Source: Lunularia cruciata (lineage: Eukaryota; Streptophyta; Marchantiopsida; Lunulariales; Lunulariaceae). From it: a stretch of DNA of 64,000 nucleotides. Both the position numbers and the translations under genes were made by a program. Shown piece after piece: positions 11,614 to 22,436 of the stretch (positions are counted from its first letter, which is position 1; every line of letters starts with the position of its first letter). The DNA is taken from the NCBI GenBank assembly GCA_948567375.1, contig OX419760.1, forward strand, positions 45,756,001 through 45,820,000, given 5' to 3'. The notes under the pieces were generated by a model. The model ran no database searches and was not told the DNA's origin. It worked only from the letters and a program-made list of their open reading frames with translations.

Positions 11614-12391
11614 GTGGTACCATTGATGGAGGTTGCTCCTTTGTGTAAGATCCAAAAATTGGAAGAACAATTTGCACTTAAACAACAATATCTAAAATCT
11701 GCACAAGAACAATATAATTATTGGGTGAGCATAGAGAACCAATGGAAGAAGGATGAGAATGAACACAAAAGGAAGCACAATGTGAAGTTACAAAGGACAA
11801 AGGCTGAAGTCAGCATTATGATGTTGAATAGCAAAGGTATGAATTCTCAAACCATATGAAGAAGCATGAGAACCAATTAAGTGCTCATGACAAAGAAGTG
11901 GCATCACTAAAACAACAACTACAAGATGCACACCTCCAAATTGGTTAGGATAAAATTATCCACAACACTTACAAAGAGAAGACCAAAATGCATATTGAAG
12001 AATTGACAAAAATGGCCAATGAGCAAGAGAAGAAAGATTAGATCCTTCATGTACAAGTAAGTGGAAATGAGATGAAGTCCATTTAAGATAGCTTTGACAA
12101 GGAGCAGATGAGAGTTCTCAGAATGTGGAGGATATCATTAATTGAATGAAAGACCAAGCAAAGAAGTTGGTCCTGACTCAAGCTCATCAAACAAAGCTAA
12201 GGAAGTTGAAGTCAAAGATCTATGCATTGGAGGCAAAGGTTTATTTCAACAAGCAATTAAAGAAGTTGGTTGACCAATTGAGGAAGCATACCAAAACCAA
12301 GTTTCAAGATGTCTTAGCCAATATTCAAAAGGAACTTGTAGATTATAAATCCCAAATTGACATGCCAAGGCAAAAGCAGCTCAAAATATAG
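11614..12391 (+). pseudogene. Broken ORF encoding a long charged coiled coil
   Basis: Plus-strand frames 11614-11859 and 12146-12391, joined by similar but stop-containing sequence between them, encode about 250 residues rich in Lys, Glu, Gln and Leu with heptad-like spacing (KLEEQFALKQQYLKSAQEQ; later KLRKLKSKIYALEAKV). At least one frame change (about 11850) and several in-frame stops occur between the two halves. I do not recognise the protein. It could be the product of a non-autonomous retroelement or a captured host coiled-coil gene fragment. It lies just right of a solo LTR that inserted later. Confidence 0.4.
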
Positions 12392-15089
12392 TATTTAGTA
12401 AATTTAGTGGTGATACCATATTAGTTTGTAACATCATCGTAATAGTGACACCATCATAATTGTAATATTGTTGTAGTGGTGTCATCTTTGGAGTGGTAGT
12501 ACCTTTGTACTTGAACATTTGTATAGACCTTTGGTGTGGTATGCTTGTATACAAAAGGACAATTTTATAATACCAATTCATTGGGACTATTTTCCCAATG
12601 TCGAGTTGGAGTAAAACAACAAGTAGAGTAAAGAATAAAGGCATTTCCATCACAAAATTTGATGAGGATCAAATAAGATAGTTAGATAGGATTAGTGCTA
12701 GGAGGAGTAGAGTTAATTAGAGGATTTTGGTGGCAACTTGCAATTGGAGTTTATATTTTAACCGCATCATTATTTAGTATAGAGTATAAAGGACTTAATC
12801 CTAGAGCGGTTTGAATTCAAACTTCAACTTTTTCATCCAATTTTTGTATGCTAAGTCTATATGTCTTGGTGTGCAAAAAATGGGTTCCTTATTTGAGGTG
12901 GATGCATAGATATTTCCAAGATCTTTAGAACATCATGTAAATATTAAGTGTGTTTCTTGATTGCTAGATCAAGTAGTGGAGAGGAACTTGAAGTAGGAAT
13001 GCAAGTATATGACGCACTTGCATTTGTGCCTAACTATGATGTTGGTTCCTTGGTTTTGAAGGCTCAAGACGGTATGTTCAAATATCATAGAGTACTAGGA
13101 GTATCATGAAGTGCCCCATATAACAAAAAGTGTAGAATGTCATGAACTTGCAATGTTGTTGGGGAAGCACTCAAGGAAGGGAAGAACATTACCACAAGTG
13201 TTTTAGTACATGGAGCATACATAACTTTGTAGAAGCTTGATTTCCAAGGCAAAGACCGCCTTTGTAGTGACTTCACCCCTTTGAGTGGGGAGCAATAGAC
13301 ATGATGAAACTTACTTTTTGGGATAGCAACCTACATAGTATAGCCTTTGGGGTTGAATGAACTTCAGTGCAAACTGAACTATCATCTTTAGGAGGCCAAT
13401 TGGACTAGATCCTTTGTGATAGTGATTTTTACCTTTTTATTTCCCATAGTGCATTTATTTCATAACATGGACCTCTTTTGGGACTGAATTTGCCCAAGAA
13501 GTAGAATTCATAACAATAAATAAATTTCCAATTGTGAACTTTCTTCTTTATTAATCCAATTAATTCCAAATTGCATCCTTGTGGGAATGACCATTTCTTA
13601 TTATTTTACTATTAGTATATTGACATTGGGTTGTCACAAACACACAACCTAGCATACTAATGTAGTAGACAAAAGAGATCAAAATTAAGCGATGAGAAAT
13701 AAAGGTCCTCTTAAGAGATCTCTCTCCTATATATTGAGGATTGACTAAAATGCAATGACTTCCTCTTGTTAGCAGCCATAACAAACAAAGAGAAACAAAG
13801 AGAAAATGAGAACCATAGAAGGACATCACAAGGAATCAATTTGGCCATTAAGCTCCCTTAAGATAGATACACATGAGATATTATTAAAATATTTCTTTCA
13901 ACATCCAGTCATAAGACAATTTAATATGGGTGGATATGTAGGAGTACTTCATTACCAAGAGATACAACTTCATAACCCTCAATCCTGCAATTCCAAATTT
14001 GTGTGGAGTAAAGTGCTATTGAAATTGAGAATGATGCTAAAGGATAATGGTATGGCTAGCAAGTTTTAAAAAGACTTCTTTTATAGTAATTGCTTTAATT
14101 TCTCTTATGTCCTTCTCATTTATAAGAAATCAACTAAGTGACTAACTAACAAAGTAATCTCCTTCCTTGCTACTATTACAACCACTTGGAACAACACCAT
14201 AAAATCACTATGTGGATCATTGGTTGGATGCAATAGCATGCTCATCAATTATCCTTGGCAAGCTCCTTGAAAAGATATGTGAAGTTTTGCACAATACATA
14301 AGCAGAAAGTGATCTATCAATACGCAGTAGTTGTAAGGTAATACTCCAAGACCTATAATATAACTTCTTTTCTTGGTAGAGGATGCAATAAGCCTAAAGA
14401 ATAAATAATCTCATCAATGTGACTAGCTATAGGTAAAGGATTGGTCTTATGCTCTCCAACTTGACCTAGATCTTACACTATCATAATCAAATAAAAGTTG
14501 TAGTATCTTGTGATTAAAATTATCTCCTAAAATATGCAATACTCTTATAAGGTAGCTCAATCGTTAACTTTGAATCTAGAAACCACTTCTCTTTGCCTTG
14601 CATGCTCCCCTCAAATATAATATCAAAAGAGTAAGAGAAATTTGAACCATATTAACTCATCCAAGGGATTACATGCTAATCAATCAAGTGGTAAGAAAAA
14701 AAAACTTATTTAGATTCATCATGGAGTGCACAAGGAAGCCTATGAAAACTATGATTACCATGATCAAGTAACTTTATAATACAAAACACCTAGAGTACTA
14801 ACAACTTTGACAACTCAACTTGTATACTTATTATAGTTAATGAAGGGATTAACATAATACCAATGTGATCAACTTCTCATATAGGTACCCTAAGTGATCT
14901 AATCATAATCTTTGTGTATCTTTATCACATGACCCCTTGTGATGTTAAGAGTTTATGATATATTGGGTGTATGATATCTCATATTGCTCTAGGATTATGG
15001 GTCTTTGTGTCCTATGAGGTTAAGATTCTATGATACACTTGGTAGCATATGAATTATAGTTATGTTCTCATCCAAGGCTCTGTGTATAA
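12392..15089. other. AT-rich DNA, no gene seen
   Basis: Short scattered frames on both strands with no recognisable domain. No LTR ends or tandem arrays were noticed. Confidence 0.5.
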
Positions 15090-17350
15090 AGAGGTAGAGA
15101 TTTCATAGAGTCTTGCAATAGCTAAGGCATTCAATAATGATAGCATAGCATGAGCAATAGAGCATTTAAGAGTGAATTCAACCAAGAGATGTTTGTACTC
15201 TTGACCTACCCCACCCAAACCCTTTCCTCAATAGGATTTAGTTTTTGTAGCGTGATCACTTCCAAGCTAGATAAAAGCTTATTTGGTGCTACATTCATTG
15301 CATTGATGATGGAGAATCTAGATCCTATTATCCTTATTATGCTCAATGATGTGAAAGTCTAAAATTTAACCATTTACATCCTTTTGTACAAGAAGAGTGC
15401 CTAGAAATCTAACTCAAGGCTTTTGAGTTGCCATGTGTCCAAAGTGCAACAAATTGCATCCTACCATGTTGAGTCTAGGGTTTTTTATGTTCACTAAAAT
15501 TCTAGAGGGAAATTTGGGGAAAGGAGACTCTTATTGGAGAAAAGAGCAAAGAGGGTATAATTTGAAGATGAAAAATGTGAGTTTTGAGTAATTGATGCAC
15601 AATATAAGATTGATTGAAGCAAGGTGTAATATTCTGAGGACATGAGAACCCCCAAGAGAAACACAAAGGTTCACACTCAATACTTTGATGCCACAAAGGA
15701 GCACCTTGTCTTTATTATATAGCAAAGAGGATTCCTCAAAGGAAGCTCCACCCTTGGATCATATACATGGATTAGTAACAACCTATCAACAAGCTCCACC
15801 CTTAGAGTAGTTGTATGGATGGGTCACATGTTGGTCGTTGTCCTATCTGGTTGGTCAAACAGGTTTGACTAAAGGGAATCTTTAAGGATCTTCTTATGGG
15901 AAGCTTATTGCATGAGTGAGGCACCATTAGAAAGCTCTCAATGAGATGGACAATGGGGGGAGAAGGCAAGCTTTTTTCCTTGGAGGAAGAAGAATATTTC
16001 CATTTTGGAGGCCTAATTCATCCGTTTAGGCCTCCGCATTGGCTTTGAAGTTTTCAAAGTGTTTTAGACTCCTACCTTATTAGTGGAAGTAATCTTTTGG
16101 AAACACCTCTATCTAATCTACTTAGTCCATCAGATATATAACATCCTTATAGATGTTACCAAGCCAATCTCCACCTCTAGATAATATGTCTAGCTAATGG
16201 TATTACACAAGGGAGCTCTAATTTATACCTAATCAAACACTTTGGAGGATTCAAGGGGAGTTTTATAATAGCTTTTCATGATTTTATAATGAGTTTGAAA
16301 AGAAAATAAAATTTTAGTCATGTTGCACCTAAGAAATATTAGATTTAGGCTTAGTTTGAACCTAATAGAATCAATTGAGGTTAAAGTACTTGAAATCAAT
16401 TTATTAGTGTGGAAATTATGATCATGTTGGGTTTTTTTATCACATCTTAATTTTCTTTTTGAATCAGCTAAAGAAAATTCCTATATTATTTGTATCTAGG
16501 TCTTGTAAATCTATATGAACTTTGATATGAACTACCCAAATAGAAAATTCAAGTTCTTGGATCAAGTATATTTAGGTTTGTAGAGCTCAAAAGTTAGCCT
16601 TGCTTGTGGATTGATCCATATCTAGAGGCAGTTCTTGAATTCAAATGCCAAATTTTATAAAGGATTAGACAAGGGTATAACTTACTATTGACTAAATCTT
16701 AGTGAGTTTAAAGTTTACAAGCAATGATATCTTATTTAACAAACTCCAATGAAAATACTATCATACGTTCTAATGAGTTATTCCATCTCCAACTATAACT
16801 GATTGTAAATTTTCCCATTTGAGGTCACCGTTTAAAAGATTGGAGCTTGCTAGAGTGTTTGTGATACTTACATGAAACCCAGATTAGGTTTTGAATTAAG
16901 GTTTGAATCGAATAAATTAGGCTAAGTTCAAGAGATTGCCATATGAACTGAGTAATCAGAGTAGAACTTTCTATCTATTATTGGAAAATTTGTCATGTAA
17001 GCTTTCGGGTGAGTCTTTGAACATTTAAATTGGAGTTACATAGAAGAAGTTATGTTAGTTTGAGTCTTGGACTTATTTCCCCAAGAAAAGGTGTAGAATT
17101 TTCTATTTGGAGTACAAGCTGCAATTAGCTCCTTGGAGTATAGGTATGAAGTGGCTCTTGGATAAAGTAAGGATATTCCAAGACATTTTTGCACCAAAAG
17201 CATAAAAAGTTATTGTTAAGCTACTTGTGTTTGCATTCCCTTCATGCTTAGCATACACTATTGTAGACCTAATTGGTTTTGAATGGCATGTGTGCTTAGG
17301 TTTATTTTTGGTAATGATTAAAATGATGGCCATCAAACCAAAAATGCATA
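15090..17350 (+). repeat. Dispersed repeat D, copy 1 (interrupted)
   Basis: By eye this is collinear with 32640-34512 in the same orientation. Matching landmarks are the GATGATGGAGAATC / ATTTACATCCTTTTGTA region (15305-15390 versus 32888-32975), the AGGCTAAGTTCAAGAGA segment (16920 versus 34048), and the AAAGTTATTGTTAAG-like segment (17204 versus 34332). Copy 1 is split by a solo LTR-B. Type unknown: no pol domains and no obvious terminal repeats. Confidence 0.75.
15625..16207 (-). mobile_element. Solo copia LTR (family B), TSD CAAGG
   Basis: A 583-bp LTR with TG...CA ends (TGTAAT...ATTACA on both strands), flanked by a perfect 5-bp duplication, CAAGG at 15620-15624 and 16208-16212. There is no internal region. 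Orientation is inferred from the copy at 5978-6477, whose primer-binding site fixes the strand; the TATA box (minus strand CTATATAATAA) lies near 15713-15724. It inserted into repeat D. Confidence 0.95.
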
Positions 17351-17880
17351 TTTTGATGAAAATTTACATTATTTTTTCTTATATGCATAAAAAATTGTAA
17401 ATTAAAGATTAAATAATTGATTATACAAAGTACAAAACTTATTAATGATAGATCTAGATATCATCTCCTATGTTGCTAAGCTACCAATCTTAATATGTTC
17501 TAAAAAACTAAAATAAGAAATAAAACACAATACAACATCGGAATGAATATAAAAGTTAAGATAATAACATAAGGTAATTCATATTATATCTATTTATACT
17601 TGAGAAAATACCACTCATTTGGTCTCAAAAATAAATTTAATTCTCAAACACTCAAATCTATAAATATTTATATTTTCTATTTTACATTTTGTAGTTTTTA
17701 AACTAAATGCCAAACAACCCATGTTATAAAAATCAATAAATTATAAATAAAAGTTCATAACCTTTCATTCTCATTAAAAACCCTAAAATTCTAATTACAT
17801 CCATTTTCTACTTCAAAATCCTCCTTAATCTTCAATTTAAATATAAACGAAAACATCATCTCTTGAGAAGAATAGAGAAA
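17351..17880. other. AT-rich spacer before the gene island
   Basis: Very AT-rich, no open frames. Composition changes sharply to GC-richer DNA at about 17885. Confidence 0.6.
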
Positions 17881-17886
17881 TTGCTG

Positions 17887-18130
17887 TCGCGTCCTTCACT
17901 CTCTCTTTCCACGTCGCGCTTCTCTGGACTCCGCCCGTCGATCAGCAAGCCCCAAAATTTATGTTCTTAAAATTAGCCAAGATTTGCGTTCTTTACTTAT
18001 AATCTAATGTACATTTTGGAATTGAAATTTTCTTCTCGCGTCCCTGACTCTCTCTTGTGCGTCGCGCTTACCCCAATTCTGCTCGGCAATTAGCAAGTTC
18101 TACACAAAAGGCAGTTACTATATTCCTAAA
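17887..18130. repeat. Diverged 149-bp tandem duplication upstream of the GDPD gene
   Basis: Two units share CGCGTCC-y-CTCTCTCT...CGTCGCGCTT, then AGCAAG, then CCTAAAATTAG-like text. The first starts at 17887 and the second at 18036, a period of 149 bp. The pyrimidine-rich, CG-containing units stand out from the AT-rich flank and could be part of a promoter. Confidence 0.6.
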
Positions 18131-19138
18131 ATTAGACGGAATTTGTGTCGGAGACTCACGCGAATCAAATCGATGACACTTAGGGTGAAACCAGAATTTC
18201 AGGAGGCAGATAACTCCGTTGAAGATTTATCCACGACAGAGAGAACTTCAAAGTGAGGCCGGGTACTATGTAGAACTGTGGGTGATCTACGGCCGAGATT
18301 CCGCAGCTGAGGTGGCCAACTATTATCCAATCCAACAACGTCATTCAAGGCACCTCATCCAATCCTAGCTGGTTTTAGCGGAAAAGTTCTGATCACTGAC
18401 TCACCGCCAGCTCCCCCGAGGTCGTATCTATCTGTCAGGCAAAGGAATGTTAACCTGGGGCGAAAATGCCATGTGTGTATTTCACATCGTAGATCCGGAA
18501 TCAGGAGGATATGCCGATGGGATCTTCCACGCGAGGTTAGTCTGTTGATGACAGTGGATTGGATCTGTCGGAGGATGCCGGAACTTCACGACAGGGACGT
18601 TCCGTGGAAGTTGCAGTTGGTTACAATGGAGGTTAGTAGGAGCGAGAAGGACGCAACGATCAACCGGTGGGAACTGTGACGATACCGAGGAAAACTCTCA
18701 AGTGGTGTGGATCGCCGGCGGGCATTCGAATATAGTGCGGTGAGATGTGGACTGACGGATGCGAGACGTGAGCGAGAGTGAAGAGATTTGGTTTGGGCCT
18801 ACGCGGTTGTAGTTGATTTCCACCACAGTACACGGTTTCACGGCACCCAAGTTTCACAGCAGGCCCAGCCAGTGACCAGACCGGTTGTGGTAGTAGAATT
18901 CGAAAGGTTCACCCGGAAGTTTTCTCTGGAGCGATTTCAGCAGTCAGGAGGAAGAGTTCAGTTTCGATCTGCACGCGGAATTGCATTACCGACGGATAAT
19001 CGTTGCCACTTTGGTACCGTGATCGCATGATACGAGAATATGCCCGGAGCTACTGAGCGTGGCGCCGTCCTTGGAATGATCTCTACTGCAGACTGTGAGG
19101 AGGAGTAGAACTAGAGCGTTGCAGCAGAATTGGATAAT
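18131..19138 (+). promoter_or_regulatory. Promoter and 5' leader region of the GDPD gene
   Basis: About 1 kb of GC-richer DNA between the duplicated block and the ATG at 19139. Open frames here (18473-18679, 18788-19030, 19095-19397) lack known domains and overlap one another; I read them as chance frames in leader or promoter. No clear TATA box was found, so the transcription start is not placed. Confidence 0.45.
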
Positions 19139-22099
19139 ATGTTGGGGACTCCAGTTCTTGCAATTCAATCTTCTCCAACTTCTTCCATCTCCACGATTTT
19201 GCAGACCCAAGCGAGAAACCTTAGGCCGTGTACCTCACTTTGTCGATCGATTTTTCTTAGATCCTTGCGCGCTAACGCGTCGTCAGAAAGCGTTAATTGT
19301 CCACAATGGGGAACAGATTCTAGCCAAAGTTCTCCGAGCAATTTGCCGGTTCAGTCGTCTGTTTCTTCCGACATTCATCGTTCTGAATTTTCAGTAACCA
19401 GGAGAGGAGTCGAGATGGCGGCCCCCGCAGTTGGTACGAGAGCTTCCGCTTTGAATTTTTCCTCTTCAGTCGGAGACTCCAAGTCGTTTGATCGTTTCAA
19501 GTTTGCGACATTTCATTATCTAGAGACTCCTGGTTTAGACATAAGTTTTTGACCGATTTACTTCCGAATGTGGTCTTTACCACCTGAACTCTACACTTTT
19601 TTTTTCTCTCGTTAGCTTTGTTTGATAACGTGGCGACTTGCAAATATTTTCTTCCGACTGTGTTTGACAGCGTCACCTGTTGCATTCAATTTGGATCCCA
19701 TATCGCGAGATGTGCCTCTTGTCTTGCCCGGAGTAAATGGTTTCGAACAAGGTGAGATACATCCTGATCCTTCCGTCACGTCAAGGCGATACCAGAAGTT
19801 TTCTGGTTTTGTTTTACCGCTGCATTCATTCTATCATTCTCCCGTGGTTTACTGCCAATGAATTTTGCGATAACTGTGTTCATTACTTTTGAAGAGGTTA
19901 AGAATTTATTCGGTGTTATGAATATGAATGAGTGAAGTCAACATCGTTACTGCTATGTGTAGCGTTCCTGTTTGACACCACCGTCTTATTTGGATACGAG
20001 TATCTTTCACAATCGCAAATTTTGAATCACATACCTTTTTTGTTGCACGCAGACAACAGAAGGGATGGTCGATTAATGGTGATCGGCCACCGCGGCTGTG
20101 GGAAGAATAATGCCCTTTCAATCGGTGACATGCCTGGATCCAGGCTGTCAATTAGAGAGAACACAATCAAGTCATTCAATTTAGCCGCCAGTAATGGCGC
20201 GGATTACGTGGAGTTCGACGTTCAGGTATTTCCATTGTTTCTTAACGGTCCATTCATTCTTTCTTTTTACTCAAATCTTTACGCTTGTGCTCGTTACCAA
20301 CATGAGCCCTCGGTTATTTTTTCTCACGTATTTTCTCCCTTTTCTACAGGTCACAAAAGACTCCCATCCGGTCATTTTTCACGACGACCTTATACTATCG
20401 GAGCATGAGGTGATTTGCCTTGTGCATGTTTGAGAATACGTTTACATGGTTCTCTCTAATGCAAACATGCTGTACGGTTACTCATTGGAGTGCTGCACGG
20501 CAAATAATTTTGTCTATAGCAGAAATATTACGATAGAGTTATCAATGATTGTTGTTACTGCACAGTGGAAAGTAACCTACAACTCGTACGTGGTTGTGGT
20601 CAAATAGGCTTCAAGAATCGGGGAGCTGACCCTCAAAGAATTCTTAGCTTTTGGACCTCAAAAAGAGCATGGAGAGGTGAGAGGATGCTTGGCGCGTACG
20701 CTCTTTGAACCTAAATTCGGCCTTGACGATCCCTATTTTGTCGTTATGAGTGCTAACGTACGGTCCGTCCAGCTTGGGGAAGGATCCTTGGACATTGCTG
20801 GCTTGTACAGCAGAGTTAGCTTTATCACGAGACGATTTGGAATTTATCTTGGATTACTGGTGATGTTGTTATCAATATGGCACTGAGCACGTTCACGCTT
20901 TTCTGCAGATCGGAAAGAATCTCGTTAGAAAGACGGCCGACGGAGCTAACAAAGCGTGGTCAGTCACGCTGGAAGACTCATTGTGTACCCTTAAGGACGC
21001 CTTCGAAAACGTCCGTTCATCCGTAGGATTCAATATAGAAATGAAGTTTCACGACACGGACCACGTGACCGAAGCCGAATATAGACGCTCGATTACTGCT
21101 GTTTTGCGGGTATATAAATTTTACCGAATGTTGTGTCTTGATTCTGATATTTATGTGCTCAGCTCTTTCAAAATGAAGGCAAGGAGTAGGAAGCTATCCA
21201 AACATATGTGGATTGAGCGAACTGTAATGTTGATAACTACGACTTGTGGTGTTGCTAACCAACGATTCGTTTCACCTTCAGGATATTGAGCAATATGGGA
21301 ACGGGCGAAGAATATATTTTTCATCGTTTCACCCTGATGCAGTCATTATATTACGCCAGGAGCAATCTAATTATCCAGTAAGTTCTTACGTCTACGAGAG
21401 TCTGTCAGACTGAGCTCAGTTGCATCACAAAGGAGAACCGGTCGGTGTACATCCGTTGTTTGGTCTCCAGTATCATCGAGAAGCTGACGCACTTGGTTGC
21501 AATTTGTCGCAGGTTTTCTTTTTGACTTGTGGTGGTGAACGTACTTACCATGACAATCGCAGAAATTCAGTCGAAGCTGCCATTGATCTGTGCAAAGAAA
21601 GTAAGTGTCAGCATACTCCCTGCACCTGTTCTCCTGCATACTTTGCGATGTTGACTTGGTATACATGTCAAACTATGGGCACCTCATTCACTACCTAGTC
21701 ATCTTTAATTTGCAGATGGGCTCCAAGGAGTTGTTACCGAAGTTATGCCAATATTAAAAGAACCTCACCTGGCGGCGAAAGTGAAAGAAGCTGGACTGTC
21801 TCTTCTTACGTACGGTGACATGAAGTAAGTTTGTTCTCGTATTCCCGATTACATTTCGAGGCATCAACTGCATAACTTGTAAGAGTCACATGTGTCTCGG
21901 CAAATTACTGACAAGTTCTTTCGATGTTTATTCCAGCAATGTGGCCGAAGCTCTCGTACAACAATATAAGTGCGGTGTTGATGGGATTATTGTGGATTGT
22001 GTGCGTGAAATCGTCACGGCTTCCCGAACGTTGCACGCACTCATCAACTTCGTACAGCCGGATTGGTCGAAGTGGATCGAGCAACCTCTAGATCATTAA
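19139..22099 (+). CDS. Glycerophosphodiester phosphodiesterase (GDPD), ten exons, likely plastid-targeted
   Basis: Spliced CDS: 19139-19544, 19671-19751, 20053-20225, 20350-20409, 20608-20676, 20909-21109, 21282-21377, 21513-21600, 21716-21824, 21937-22099. That is 1446 nt or 481 residues; every intron is GT-AG and phases close exactly. The GDPD family cleaves deacylated glycerophosphodiesters to glycerol-3-phosphate and an alcohol, for phospholipid turnover and phosphate recycling. Family motifs are present: GHRG (His175, Arg176), REN at 197-199, EFD (Glu216, Asp218), HDD from His231, NIEMK (Glu307, Lys309), FSSFHPD and TNGG-like TCGG. Residues 1-92 are rich in Ser, Thr and Arg and poor in acids, like a plastid transit peptide. 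A second in-frame ATG at 19415 (Met93, context GAGATGGCG) would give a 389-residue protein, near the usual length of Arabidopsis GDPD1-type enzymes. The weakest splice call is the first donor (A|GTTTTT). No frame damage, so probably functional. No operon-like neighbours. Confidence 0.93.
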
Positions 22100-22436
22100 T
22101 CTGCTCATATGGTCATGTCTTGAGTGAGATTTAATCAAAGACATCAACAATTTTGAGGTTTAGACTTATAGTTAGATAATCATCAGAAATTCATTCACAC
22201 AGCGATCTTAGCAGTGATCTCACAATTTTATATATAGTGTATATTATGTACTTATCCACCCCGGAAAGGGTCATTTTTCATGTACACTCCGTACACCCAG
22301 CAGATGCAATTCTCATGCTGTTACAGTGTCAAAGCCTAGCAGCTGTCGAGAAGAAATGTTTGTCGAGTTAAAATTAATTATCGAATGTAGTCTCCTAGTT
22401 CTTGGAGATGGTTTTGAAAGCGATGACATAAATAAA
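22100..22436 (+). terminator. 3' UTR and candidate poly(A) signal of the GDPD gene
   Basis: AT-rich sequence after the TAA at 22097-22099. An AATAAA lies at 22431-22436. Plant poly(A) signals are loose, so an earlier site in the TATATA-rich stretch near 22230-22250 is equally possible. Confidence 0.35.

Noticed and set aside
18473-19397. Small ORFs before the GDPD start as separate genes
   Set aside because: Overlapping frames in three phases, no domains; better explained as promoter/leader.
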